A stretch of DNA of 64,000 nucleotides from Neisseria mucosa (lineage in GTDB: Bacteria > Pseudomonadota > Gammaproteobacteria > Burkholderiales > Neisseriaceae). The position numbers and the translations under genes are program-made. Under the pieces are notes generated by a model that ran no database searches, had not been told where the DNA came from, and saw nothing but the letters and a program-made list of their open reading frames with translations. How positions within the stretch are numbered: position 1 is the first letter of the stretch; each line of letters opens with the position of its first letter. The DNA is taken from NCBI RefSeq assembly GCF_003044445.1, contig NZ_POWX01000007.1, positions 1 to 64,000 on the forward strand, read 5' to 3'. Below are positions 7,012 through 15,963 of this stretch, in pieces.

Positions 7012-9804
7012 TTAAGCGTAATGCCGCTCTTCGCCTTTGCCGTCGACATTCTCGGCGCAGCGTTTGCAGATGGTTTCATGTCCTGCGACGGAGCCGATGT
7101 CGTGGGTGTAGTGCCAGCAGCGTTCGCATTTTTCGCCGTCGCTGGCTTTGGCGGTAACGGCGAGTTCGCTGCCGGTTTTGACTTCGACTTTGGATACCAA
7201 GAGGGCAAAGCGCAATTCTTCGCCCAAGGCGTTCAGGTAGTCGGCGGTGGCTTCCGGCGCGGTGATTTCGGCTTCTGCCTGCAAGGACGAACCGACGGTT
7301 TTGTCGGTGCGCAAAGGCTCAATGGCGGCGGTTACGGCTTCGCGGGCTTCGCGGACTGCCGTCCATTTTTTCACCAGTTCGGCTTCGGCTTTTTCGTTGA
7401 TGGGCGGGAACTCGTGCCAGGTGTGGAAGAGGACGCTGTCTTCTTCGCCGCCGCCGATGATGTCCCACGCTTCTTCGCCGGTGAAACACAAAATCGGTGC
7501 AATCAAGAGAACCAGGCTGCGCGTGATGTGGTACAGGGCGGTTTGCGCGCTGCGGCGGGCGTGGCTGTTGGCTTTGGTGGTGTAGAGGCGGTCTTTCAGG
7601 ATGTCGAGGTAGAACGCGCCCAAGTCTTCCGAACAGAAGGCGACGATGTCTTTCACGGCAAAGTGGAAGGCGTAGCGCGGATAGTAGTCGCCCGCCAGTC
7701 GCTCTTGCAGTTGGCGCGCCAACACTAAGGCGTAGCGGTCGATTTCGACCATGTCTGCCTGCGGTACGGTGTGTTCGAACGGGTCGAAATCGCTGAGGTT
7801 GGCAAACAGGAAGCTCAAGGTGTTGCGGATGCGGCGGTAGCTTTCGGTGACGCGTTTGAGGATTTCTTTGGAAATCGCCAATTCGCCGCTGTAATCGGTG
7901 GATGCCGCCCACAGGCGCAAGATGTCCGCGCCGAACTCGTTATAGACTTCTTGCGGCGCGACGACGTTGCCGATGGATTTCGACATTTTGCGGCCGTTTT
8001 GGTCAACTACGAAACCGTGGGTCAGAAGCTGTTTGTACGGGGCGCGTCCCATGGATGAGGCGCAGCCGGTCAGCATGGAGGATTGGAACCAGCCGCGGTG
8101 TTGGTCGCTGCCTTCGAGGTAGAGGTCGGCGGGCCAGTCCAATTCTTCGCGTTGTTTCAAGACGGAATAATGGGTCGAGCCAGAGTCGAACCATACGTCC
8201 ATCGTGTCGGAAAGTTTGTCGTAGTTTTCACAGTCTTCCGCGCTCAGCAATTCGCTTTTATCGAGGGAGAACCATGCTTCGATGCCTTTTTCTTCGATTT
8301 TCAGGGCGACTTTTTCCAAAAGCTCGGCGGAGTTCGGATGCAGCTCGCCGGTTTCTTTGTGGACGAAGAAGGTCATCGGCGTGCCCCAGTAGCGTTGGCG
8401 CGAAACGACCCAGTCGGGGCGACCTTCGATCATGGCTTCGAGGCGCGCGCGACCCCAAGACGGGAAGAACTCGGTGTCGTCCACGGCTTTGATGGCTTTG
8501 TCGCGCAGGGTTTTGCCGTCGCTGCCGGCTTTGTCCATGCCGACAAACCATTGACCTGTCGCGCGGTAAATCAGCGGGGTTTTGTGGCGCCAGCAGTGGG
8601 CGTAGCTGTGTTCGATTTTGCTGCTAGCCAAGAGGTTGCCGGTTTTTTCCAGCCATTGCAGGATGACGGGATTCGCCTCCCAAACGCTCATGCCTGCCAC
8701 GCGCGGCGTTTCGCTGATGTATTTGCCTTCGGCGTTGACGGGGTTGTAAAGCTCGATACCGTATTTGTTGCAGACGGCGTAGTCTTCCAAACCGTGCGCG
8801 GGGGCGGTGTGCACCAAGCCCGTACCGGCGTCGGTGGTAACGTGTTCGCCGTTGAGCATGGGAATATCGCGTTCGAGGAACGGATGATTCATGTGCAGGT
8901 TTTCCAGCTTGTCGCCGGTGGTTTCTGCCAATACTTTCAGGTCGTCTGAAGTAAAACCGTAGCGTTTGAGCGTGTCTTCCGCCAAATCTTTCGCCAATAC
9001 CAATTTGCCTTTGGGTGTATCAATCAGTTGGTAAACCACGTCCGCACCCGCAGATACGGCTTGGCTTGCGGGCAGCGTCCAAGGCGTGGTCGTCCAGATG
9101 ACGGCAAACGCTTTGCCTTCGATGCCTGCCAAACCGAATGCGGCGGCAAGCGCGGCGGTGTCTTTAAACGGATAGCCAACGTCAATCGCATGCGATACTT
9201 TGTCTTTGTATTCAACTTCCGCTTCCGCCAGCGAAGAGCCGCAGTCCAAGCAGAATTGAACCGGTTTCGCGCCGCGGTAGAGATAGCCGGATTTGTAGAT
9301 TTCGCCGAGCATACGCACGGTATCGGCTTCAGTTTTGAAATCCATGGTCAGGTAAGGATTGTCCCAGTCGCCCAACACGCCCAGACGGATGAAGTCTTTT
9401 TTCTGACGGGCAATCTGTTCGGCGGCGTATTCGCGGCACAATTCGCGGAAACGCGCTTTGGGCATGTCTTTGCCGTGCAGCTTTTCCACCATCACTTCGA
9501 TGGGCAGGCCGTGGCAGTCCCAGCCCGGCACATAAGGCGCATCGAAGCCGGCTTGGGTTTTGCTGCGGATAATGATGTCTTTGAGGATTTTGTTGACGGC
9601 ATGACCGATGTGGATGTCGCCGTTGGCATACGGCGGGCCGTCATGCAGGATGAATTTCGGACGGCCTTTGGCGATTTCGCGCAGTTTTTGATAGCGTTTG
9701 TGCTCGTACCAGCTTTTCAGCCACGCAGGCTCGCGCTTGGCGAGGTTGCCGCGCATCGGAAACGGGCTTTCGAGCAGGTTTACGGTTTTGCTGTAATCGG
9801 TCAT
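7012..9804 (-). CDS. ileS: Isoleucyl-tRNA synthetase
   Basis: 930 residues, close to the usual bacterial length. Class I synthetase charging tRNA-Ile. HIGH motif at residues 65-68 (PPYANGDIHIGHA), KMSKS in NGRKMSKSIGNV, the large CP1 editing domain in between, and a C-terminal zinc finger (CERCW and CKRC). The start at 9804 (MTDYSKTVNLL) fits the family. One DUS falls inside the gene near 8940, read as TSDDLK. It stands alone with convergent miaB; an opposed DUS pair lies just upstream of the start (about 9838-9868). Confidence 0.98.
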   Translation of the reverse strand: MTDYSKTVNLLESPFPMRGNLAKREPAWLKSWYEHKRYQKLREIAKGRPKFILHDGPPYANGDIHIGHAVNKILKDIIIRSKTQAGFDAPYVPGWDCHGLPIEVMVEKLHGKDMPKARFRELCREYAAEQIARQKKDFIRLGVLGDWDNPYLTMDFKTEADTVRMLGEIYKSGYLYRGAKPVQFCLDCGSSLAEAEVEYKDKVSHAIDVGYPFKDTAALAAAFGLAGIEGKAFAVIWTTTPWTLPASQAVSAGADVVYQLIDTPKGKLVLAKDLAEDTLKRYGFTSDDLKVLAETTGDKLENLHMNHPFLERDIPMLNGEHVTTDAGTGLVHTAPAHGLEDYAVCNKYGIELYNPVNAEGKYISETPRVAGMSVWEANPVILQWLEKTGNLLASSKIEHSYAHCWRHKTPLIYRATGQWFVGMDKAGSDGKTLRDKAIKAVDDTEFFPSWGRARLEAMIEGRPDWVVSRQRYWGTPMTFFVHKETGELHPNSAELLEKVALKIEEKGIEAWFSLDKSELLSAEDCENYDKLSDTMDVWFDSGSTHYSVLKQREELDWPADLYLEGSDQHRGWFQSSMLTGCASSMGRAPYKQLLTHGFVVDQNGRKMSKSIGNVVAPQEVYNEFGADILRLWAASTDYSGELAISKEILKRVTESYRRIRNTLSFLFANLSDFDPFEHTVPQADMVEIDRYALVLARQLQERLAGDYYPRYAFHFAVKDIVAFCSEDLGAFYLDILKDRLYTTKANSHARRSAQTALYHITRSLVLLIAPILCFTGEEAWDIIGGGEEDSVLFHTWHEFPPINEKAEAELVKKWTAVREAREAVTAAIEPLRTDKTVGSSLQAEAEITAPEATADYLNALGEELRFALLVSKVEVKTGSELAVTAKASDGEKCERCWHYTHDIGSVAGHETICKRCAENVDGKGEERHYA

Positions 9805-9948
9805 GTTGTGATTCTCTATGGTTTCGGTATTTCGGTTTCAGACGACGTTTCGCTAAGGTCGTCTGAAAAAATGCAAAGGGCTATTGTAGCCGAATTGTAT
9901 TGTTTTTATAAGGGGTTTGGGTATGCGGGATGGTGGCGGACAAAGAGA

Positions 9949-10006
9949 AAGGTCGTCTGAAAACTTGTTTTGTCGAAATGTGACCTATCTGTTTTCAGAC
10001 GACCTT
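9949..10006. terminator. Inverted DUS pair after gntK
   Basis: AAGGTCGTCTGAAAAC and GTTTTCAGACGACCTT are separated by about 26 bases. It lies 26 bases beyond the gntK stop on its downstream side. Confidence 0.6.
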
Positions 10007-10031
10007 CCTTATACCTGTTTACACGCTTTCT

Positions 10032-10550
10032 TCACAACAAACCTTCTGCTTTAACCCAAGCCAAAATATCGGCTTCTACGGCTTCAGGCGAACCGGGGTT
10101 GTCGATTTTGACGCCGTATTCGTCCGCGCCGAGTTCTTCCAGAATTTCCAGTTGCGAATCCAGCATACCCGCTTTCATGTAATGCCCTTGGCGCGCCATC
10201 ATGCGCTCGAGGTTGATGGCTTGCGGCGGTGTCAGGTGGATGAAGGCGGTTTTGCCTTGCGCGCCGCGCAGGATGTCGCGGTATTGGCGTTTCAAGGCGG
10301 AGCAGGTAACGATGGTGTACGCCGCGCCGCTTTGCGCCTGTTCCGTCATCCAGTAGCGCAGGTTGCAGAGCCACGGATAGCGGTCTTCGTCGGTCAGCGG
10401 GATACCCGCGCCCATTTTGTCGCGGTTGGCTTGGGTGTGGAAATCGTCGCCTTCGGCGTAGGGGCATTGGTCGAGGTGTTTTTGCAGGGACAGGGCGGCG
10501 GTGGTTTTGCCGCAGCCGCAAACGCCCATCATCACAAAATGCGTCGTCAT
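10032..10550 (-). CDS. gntK: Gluconokinase
   Basis: 172 residues. Phosphorylates gluconate to 6-phosphogluconate. Walker A GVCGCGKTT sits at residues 9-17; the family acid/adenylate-like features follow (EGDDFH near 43, CSALKRQYRD near 93). The start at 10550 follows AGAGGAAGA-like purines (GGAAGAGAAC) and gives the standard N-terminus. A longer in-frame start at 10610 would read into the neighbouring CREE and is rejected. It lies downstream of gntP on the same strand, separated by the CREE at 10579-10675, so the two probably share a transcript and form a gluconate uptake and activation unit. Confidence 0.93.
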   Translation of the reverse strand: MTTHFVMMGVCGCGKTTAALSLQKHLDQCPYAEGDDFHTQANRDKMGAGIPLTDEDRYPWLCNLRYWMTEQAQSGAAYTIVTCSALKRQYRDILRGAQGKTAFIHLTPPQAINLERMMARQGHYMKAGMLDSQLEILEELGADEYGVKIDNPGSPEAVEADILAWVKAEGLL

Positions 10551-10578
10551 GTTCTCTTCCTTTGTTTGAGTGGAAAGA

Positions 10579-10675
10579 TATAGTGGATTAACTTTAAACC
10601 GGTACGGCATTGCCTCGCCTTACCGTACTGTCTTCGGCTTCGTCGCCTTGTCCTGATTTTTGTTAATCCACTATA
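10579..10675 (+). mobile_element. Correia element (CREE), 97-bp variant between gntP and gntK
   Basis: Both termini are present (TATAGTGGATTAACTTTAAA ... GTTAATCCACTATA), but about 10 bases are missing from the core compared with the 107-bp copies (CCGTACTGTCTTCGG instead of CCGTACTATCTGTACTGTC). It sits inside a probable operon, where its transcript could fold into a long stem; such stems are known RNase III substrates in Neisseria. Confidence 0.93.
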
Positions 10676-10725
10676 TAAGTTCGGGCAGACGGTTTAGAGC
10701 GTCTCAAAACCGTTTTCAGACGACC

Positions 10726-12111
10726 TCAAACCACGGCAAACAGCAGCGCCGACACTGAAAAGCCGATGGCTGCAATCAGCGTTTGGTTGACCGTCCATGT
10801 TTTCAGCGTGGTCGGTACGTCCATATCCAAAAGGCGGCCGACCAGCCAGAAGCCCGAGTCGTTGAAGTGGCTGCAACCGACCGAGCCTGCCGCGGTTGCC
10901 AAAACGACGCAGGCGAGTTGCCAGTCGTTGAACCCTGCGGCGGCAACGGCGGGTGCCATCAATGCGGCGGCGGTCGTCAGCGCGACGGTTGCCGAACCTT
11001 GCGCGATACGCAGTGCCAAAGCCACCAAGAAGCAGCCCAGCAATACGGGTATGCCCAAATTCGCCATGCTGTCCGCCAACGCCTGACCGATGCCCGATGC
11101 GCGCAACACGCCGCCGAACATTCCGCCCGCGCCGGTAATCAAAATGACCGAACAAACGGGGGCGAGTGCGCCGTCCACCGTTTTTTCCAATGCGCTCGCC
11201 TTCACGCCGCGTTTGCTGCCCAAAACATAAAGCGCAACCAAAACCGAAATCAACAGCGCGACCGGAGTCGAGCCGATCATGCGCGCCACTTGCACCCAAT
11301 GCTCGTCCGCGCTGACGACTTTTTCACTGATTAAGGTGGACAGCCCCGTGTTCATAAAAATCAACAGCATAGGAATCAGCATAATGCCGACTACGGTTGA
11401 AGCCTTGGCAGGTGTTTGCGGCTGGTCATTGTCCACCGCGCCGCCGCTGAGCAAATCGGGAACGGGAACGCGGATGGTGCGTCCCAAAATTTGACCCAGC
11501 AGATAGCCGCTGACATACCAAGTGAACATGGCGACGGGCAATCCCAAAATCAGCACCTGACCGATGTTCGCCGAATAAAACTCCGAAGCCGCAATCGGGC
11601 CGGGGTGGGGCGGCAGGAAAACGTGCATCACCGAAAACGCGCCGATAGACGCCAACGCATAAGGCAATACGTCCTGCTTCATACGCCGAGCCGTCGCAAA
11701 GACAATCGGCAGCATCACCACCAATCCCGCATCAAAGAAAATCGGGAAGCCGAAAATCAGCGACGCCACGCCCAAGGCAAACGGCGCGCGTTTTTCGCCA
11801 AACATCCGAATCAGCGCATCCGCCAGCGACTGCGCCCCGCCCGAAGTTTCCACCAGCCGCCCGAGCATCGCGCCCAAGCCGACCAGCAAAGCCACGCTGC
11901 CGAGCGTGCCGCCGAAGTTTTTCAGCAGAACGTCGTTCACAATCTTATCCATCGGCAAGCCCGTCGCCACAGCCGTCAGCAGGCTCACCGACACCAAGGT
12001 CAACAGCGCATGGACACGCAGTTTCACAATCAACAGCAAAATCAGCACAATCGCCATCGCCGCAATACCCAGTAGCCAGCCCGCGCTCAAAGTCTGAGTC
12101 CAACCGTCCAT
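10726..12111 (-). CDS. gntP: Gluconate permease, GntP family
   Basis: 461 residues, about twelve to fourteen membrane segments. Family signatures are visible: FGFPIFFDAGLVVMLPI near 124-140, FLPPHPGPIAASEF near 170, QGSATVAL and GCSHFNDSGFW in the C-terminal half. It imports gluconate by proton symport through the inner membrane. gntK follows on the same strand 175 bases later. No recognisable GntR-type operator was found upstream. Confidence 0.95.
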   Translation of the reverse strand: MDGWTQTLSAGWLLGIAAMAIVLILLLIVKLRVHALLTLVSVSLLTAVATGLPMDKIVNDVLLKNFGGTLGSVALLVGLGAMLGRLVETSGGAQSLADALIRMFGEKRAPFALGVASLIFGFPIFFDAGLVVMLPIVFATARRMKQDVLPYALASIGAFSVMHVFLPPHPGPIAASEFYSANIGQVLILGLPVAMFTWYVSGYLLGQILGRTIRVPVPDLLSGGAVDNDQPQTPAKASTVVGIMLIPMLLIFMNTGLSTLISEKVVSADEHWVQVARMIGSTPVALLISVLVALYVLGSKRGVKASALEKTVDGALAPVCSVILITGAGGMFGGVLRASGIGQALADSMANLGIPVLLGCFLVALALRIAQGSATVALTTAAALMAPAVAAAGFNDWQLACVVLATAAGSVGCSHFNDSGFWLVGRLLDMDVPTTLKTWTVNQTLIAAIGFSVSALLFAVV

Positions 12112-12623
12112 TTTGAAGCCTTTCTTTGTAATCAGAATACAAGGTGGTTAAGGTTTTTCAAACGTATCAAATAAACCATAGCACGATTTGCAACGGGGCG
12201 GTATGGCGGATTTTCGGATGAGTTTAAGTATTTATTTTTTCAAATGGACTTGAATAATGAGAATAAGTCGGGCGGTGTCATTTACTCTTGGGAAGCGAGG
12301 GAAGGTCGTCTGAAAACGTAGTTTGCTTTCATGAGTAAAGGAGGCGGGCGTGGATATTTTCTATTTTTCTAATCTGATATGAATTCAGAATAAGAAAGCA
12401 ATTTCTTTCTTAAAATACAATGATTTTTTAAAATTTTGATCTGATGGGGCTAACATATTGCAATGCTTGTGGACCGGTATGGCGTGGGCTTTGCCCGCAA
12501 AAAAGCCTATGTGGGATTCAAATCATTATGTTCAGTTACTAGATTAACGGCTCTCAAACTTGGCCAAAACAAAAAACGTCGTCTGAAAATTTTCAGACGA
12601 CGCTTTTATTATTGAATCAAGGC
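12112..12623. other. Intergenic region between gntP and hpf
   Basis: About 510 AT-rich bases with a lone DUS at about 12303, a short hairpin repeat of the GCGTGGGCTTTGCCC type near 12483, and the hpf terminator at the end. No gene seen. Confidence 0.6.
12573..12606 (-). terminator. Terminator of hpf
   Basis: CGTCGTCTGAAAA directly meets TTTTCAGACGACG, a perfect 13-bp inverted repeat, with A-runs and T-runs outside. This is a DUS-like hairpin with CGTCG in place of GGTCG, 18 bases after the hpf stop. Confidence 0.8.
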
Positions 12624-12938
12624 TTATTCGGCGGCAGGTTTTACCGTACTGCGGACATCGCCGCTTTTTTCTTTGTGTTTCAACACTGCGCGGTCGAGTT
12701 TGTCCATCAGAACATCGATGGCGGCGTACATATCTTGTTCAACGGCCTCGACGTGTAGGTCTTTGCCCGCCAAATGGATGTCTGCTTCAGCCTGTTGATT
12801 GAGTTTTTCCACGGAAAGGGTAATGGTAACGGAAATGGCGTTGGCTGCATGGCGGTTGATGCGTTCCAATTTTTCGGAAACGTAGTTTTTGATGGCTTCG
12901 GTAACGTCGAAATTCAGACCGGTGATTTTCAGATTCAT
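12624..12938 (-). CDS. hpf: Ribosome hibernation-promoting factor, short form
   Basis: 104 residues. HPF/RaiA family: starts MNLKITGLNFDVTEAIKNYV and has the alternating fold ending AIDVLMDKLDRAVLKHKEK. Binds the 30S decoding region in starved cells and promotes ribosome dimerisation. It lies 65 bases after rpoN on the same strand, the usual rpoN-hpf order of proteobacteria, with AGGAGC before the ATG. Confidence 0.93.
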   Translation of the reverse strand: MNLKITGLNFDVTEAIKNYVSEKLERINRHAANAISVTITLSVEKLNQQAEADIHLAGKDLHVEAVEQDMYAAIDVLMDKLDRAVLKHKEKSGDVRSTVKPAAE

Positions 12939-13003
12939 AATACAGCTCCTTCGGTGGGTTCAGTCCGTCAGAAACGGAACGGGAAAACTGCGGTTTAAAA
13001 CTG

Positions 13004-14356
13004 TCATTCGGTAAGTTTGCGTTTGTGTGCCGGCGGGATGTCGAGCGACTCCCTGTATTTGGCGACGGTGCGGCGGGCGATGTCTATGCCCTGTTGTTTG
13101 AGGAGGCGGACAAGGGTTTCGTCGGAATGGGGTTTGCTGCTGTCTTCGTTTTCGATAATCTGCCCCAAAACGGCTTTGATCGCGCCTTGGCTTAAGCCTT
13201 CTTTGTCGCCTTCGGAATTGACTGCCTGTGTGAAGAAATAGCGTAACGCAAATAGTCCGCGCGGGCAAGACAAATATTTCTGGTTGGCGGCGCGCGAAAT
13301 GGTGCTTTCGGCAAGCCCCAATTCGGCGGCTGCGTCTTTCATAAGCATGGGTGCGAGTCCGATTTCGCCGAAAATGAAGAAGTCTTCCTGATTTTTGACG
13401 ATGTATTCGGCAAGACGGATGACGGTGCTTTTACGCAGTTCGAGAGAGTCGATGCGCTGCTTGGCTTCGTTGATTTTTTCTTTCCACTCGGGTGCGCCGT
13501 CTTCTGCGGATTTCATGAGTTCGCAGTATTCGCGGTTGAGTTGCAGCTTGGGCCAGGCGGCTTCGTTGCCGATGACTTTCCAGCCGTCTTTGCCTTCTTT
13601 GACCCAAACGTCGGGCTGAATGTAGGCGGTCGGTTCGGAGGAGGCGAAACCGTAGGCGGGGTAGGGGTTGAGCGTGGCGATGATGTCGAGCGCGGCTTCT
13701 ATGGTTTCGCTGTCGGTTTCGGGAAAGAGTTTGCGGAAGCGGATGATGTTTTGTTTGCGGTTTTTGCCCAAGTCGTGCAGCGAACTTTGGATAAGGTGGG
13801 CGGCGGCTTGACGCGCGGGGCTGGCGGGCAGGCGCATGAGTTGGAGCATCAGGGATTCGGTCAGGTCGGCGGCGGCAACGCCCGGCGGGTCGAAGGTCTG
13901 CAAAAGGTCGAGGGCGTTTTGCAGTTCGTCTTCGTCCAGCATCCATTCCAAGGGCGTGTTGTCGATAACGTCTTGAATGTTGTCGGTGAAATAGCCTTGG
14001 TCGTCAAGGAAGTCGATAAGGATGTGGACGTATGCGGCTTCTTTGTCGGAAAGGGGGTGTTCGCACACTTGGGCGTGCAGGTATTGGTTGAAATCTTCTT
14101 CTTTGGCGATGTTGAGCCACGCGTCTTCGGCATCGTCGCTGCCGAGGTGGTTGCTGCGCGGCATGGTGGTGCCGTGATTGAACTCTGCGTCGGCAAATTC
14201 GTCGGTTTCGGGACGTTCGAGCAGGGGATTGTCCTGCAACCAGTCTTCGACTTCGCGTTCGAGTTCGATACCGGACATTTGCAGGATGCGCAGGGATTGT
14301 TGCAGACGCTGGTTGAGTTGTTGGGTCTGCCTGAGTTTGAGGCCGAGTAAGGTCAT
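13004..14356 (-). CDS. rpoN: RNA polymerase sigma-54 factor, apparently full length
   Basis: 450 residues. Region I is Gln/Leu-rich at the N-terminus (LRQTQQLNQRLQQSLRILQM) and contacts activators and the polymerase. The core-binding domain follows. A helix-turn-helix is visible at about 341-361 (AAAELGLAESTISRAANQKY), and the RpoN box ARRTVAKYRE at 427-436 is perfect. Nothing is missing compared with active sigma-54 proteins. This matters because the gonococcal and meningococcal loci are known as degenerate rpoN-like sequences. Order lptB-rpoN-hpf is conserved, but a strong terminator after lptB suggests rpoN has its own promoter. Confidence 0.95.
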   Translation of the reverse strand: MTLLGLKLRQTQQLNQRLQQSLRILQMSGIELEREVEDWLQDNPLLERPETDEFADAEFNHGTTMPRSNHLGSDDAEDAWLNIAKEEDFNQYLHAQVCEHPLSDKEAAYVHILIDFLDDQGYFTDNIQDVIDNTPLEWMLDEDELQNALDLLQTFDPPGVAAADLTESLMLQLMRLPASPARQAAAHLIQSSLHDLGKNRKQNIIRFRKLFPETDSETIEAALDIIATLNPYPAYGFASSEPTAYIQPDVWVKEGKDGWKVIGNEAAWPKLQLNREYCELMKSAEDGAPEWKEKINEAKQRIDSLELRKSTVIRLAEYIVKNQEDFFIFGEIGLAPMLMKDAAAELGLAESTISRAANQKYLSCPRGLFALRYFFTQAVNSEGDKEGLSQGAIKAVLGQIIENEDSSKPHSDETLVRLLKQQGIDIARRTVAKYRESLDIPPAHKRKLTE

Positions 14357-14555
14357 GGTGCAATGTATGTTGATTGTTTTTTATATTTCGGACGGCATTT
14401 GCCCTCGAGTTTGGTTCGATGGCAAAGAGGTCGTCTGAAAAGGTTTTATGGTGTGTTTGGCGTTTTTGGGAACGCCGTTTTGTTTTTTATTCGATATGTG
14501 TATTTCAACACTTTACACTTAATGCGTCAACTCACTTTGGGTGGTTTTATTATTT

Positions 14556-14587
14556 AAAAAAACCGCACAATTGATTGTGCGGTTTGT
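14556..14587 (-). terminator. Rho-independent terminator of lptB
   Basis: AACCGCACAA / TTGTGCGGTT around TCAA (minus-strand reading), followed by seven or more T residues. A classic intrinsic terminator, not DUS-based. Confidence 0.88.
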
Positions 14588-14605
14588 CATTGTCAGTATT
14601 TGAAA

Positions 14606-15340
14606 TCAGTATTTGAAGTTTTCGCCGAGATAGACGGAGCGGACTTGTTCGTTGTTGACCAAATCGTCGGGCTTGCCGGAGGCGAGGACGGTGCCGTCGC
14701 TGATGATGTAGGCTCTGTCGCAGATACTGAGGGTTTCGCGTACGTTGTGGTCGGTAATGAGTACGCCGATGCCGCGCGATTTGAGGAAGTCGATGATTTT
14801 TTGGATGTCGATGACGGCAATCGGGTCGACGCCGGCGAAGGGTTCGTCCAAGAGGATGAAGCGCGGCTTCATGGCGAGTACGCGGGCGATTTCGACGCGT
14901 CGGCGTTCGCCGCCGGATAGGGAGGGGGCGGGGTTGTGGCGCAGGTGGCCGATGTTGAGGTCGGCAAGCAGTTTTTCGACTTCGCTGTCGATGCGGCTTT
15001 TGTCTTTGGTGCTGATTTCTAAAATGGCGCGGATGTTTTGTTCGACGGTCATTTTGCGGAAAATTGAGGCTTCTTGGGGCAGGTAGCCGACGCCGAGGCG
15101 GGCGCGTTCGTGTATGGGCAGGTGGCGTAGTTCTTGTCCGTCGAGGGTAACGCTGCCTGCGTCGGCGGCGATGAGTCCGACGATCATGTAGAAGCTGGTG
15201 GTTTTGCCTGCGCCGTTGGGGCCGAGCAGGCCGATGACTTCGCCGCTTTCGATTTCGAGGGAGAAGCTTTTGACGACTTGGCGTTTTTTGAAACTTTTTT
15301 GCAGGTTTTGAACGACGAGGCGGCTGGTGTTTTCGCTCAT
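14606..15340 (-). CDS. lptB: LPS export ABC transporter ATP-binding protein
   Basis: 244 residues. Cytosolic ATPase that powers lipooligosaccharide extraction by LptB2FG. Walker A GPNGAGKT at 40-47, signature LSGGERRRVEIAR near 140, Walker B FILLDEPFAGVDP near 160, and switch histidine in ITDHN near 197. Last gene of the kdsC-lptC-lptA-lptB run. The gap to lptA is about 90 bases and carries an opposed DUS pair; an intrinsic terminator follows. Confidence 0.97.
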   Translation of the reverse strand: MSENTSRLVVQNLQKSFKKRQVVKSFSLEIESGEVIGLLGPNGAGKTTSFYMIVGLIAADAGSVTLDGQELRHLPIHERARLGVGYLPQEASIFRKMTVEQNIRAILEISTKDKSRIDSEVEKLLADLNIGHLRHNPAPSLSGGERRRVEIARVLAMKPRFILLDEPFAGVDPIAVIDIQKIIDFLKSRGIGVLITDHNVRETLSICDRAYIISDGTVLASGKPDDLVNNEQVRSVYLGENFKY

Positions 15341-15357
15341 AAATGACTCTTGGTTCG

Positions 15358-15413
15358 GAGGTCGTCTGAAAAGGTATTTGGGGAACTTGCTATGCTGGTT
15401 TTCAGACGACCTT
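15358..15413. terminator. Inverted DUS pair between lptA and lptB
   Basis: AGGTCGTCTGAAAA and TTTTCAGACGACCT lie about 30 bases apart. It may attenuate lptA-lptB readthrough or act only as an uptake signal. Confidence 0.5.
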
Positions 15414-15432
15414 TGGTGTTGTCAGATGCGGG

Positions 15433-15963
15433 TTATTTGGTTTTTTGGGTGCTGGACGGCTGGATGACGACGCTGACCCTGCCTGATTTGGCGGCGGATT
15501 TGGCACCTGATTTGGAGCTGCCGTTGATGGTATAGACTTCGGTTTTGGTGTTGTAGGTAATGACTGCGCCTTCGGCAACGTCGCCGCCGCGTTGGACTTT
15601 GGCGTTGCCGGTCAGGGTAACGAGGTTGATGGCGGAGGAGTAGGTTACGTTGTTGGCTTGTCCGTTAACCGTGCCTTTGTTGTCGTCGAGCGTCTGGCTG
15701 AAGCGGACGGGCGAGCCGCTGGCTTTCATAAACTGTTCGCCTTTGTCGTTGCGGGAGACGTTGACGCTGCCGGCGCGGATGTTGAGCGTGCCTTGTTTGA
15801 TGATGACGTTGCCGGTAAAGGTGGTACTTTGGTTGTTTTGGTCGAGCGAGCCTTGGTCGGCTTCAATCTGTATCGGCTGCTTGCTGTCGCTTTGCAGGGC
15901 GTAGGCGGGGGCGGTGGCGAAAAATGCGGTTAAAACACATGCCTTACATATTTTTTGTATCAT
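15433..15963 (-). CDS. lptA: LPS transport periplasmic protein LptA
   Basis: 176 residues with a signal peptide of about 22 residues (ends PAYA-LQ). The OstA-type beta-jellyroll strands are recognisable (IEADQGSLDQNNQSTTFTGNV, ITYNTKTEVYTING). LptA subunits bridge LptC and LptD and carry LOS across the periplasm. Its start lies inside the end of lptC (20-base overlap), implying coupled translation. The tail is Ser/Lys-rich. Confidence 0.95.
   Translation of the reverse strand: MIQKICKACVLTAFFATAPAYALQSDSKQPIQIEADQGSLDQNNQSTTFTGNVIIKQGTLNIRAGSVNVSRNDKGEQFMKASGSPVRFSQTLDDNKGTVNGQANNVTYSSAINLVTLTGNAKVQRGGDVAEGAVITYNTKTEVYTINGSSKSGAKSAAKSGRVSVVIQPSSTQKTK

Noticed and set aside
12445..12490. Possible leftward sigma-54 promoter before hpf or in the gntP spacer
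   Set aside because: GG and GC elements are 12 bases apart rather than 10, and the GGCAC block is absent.
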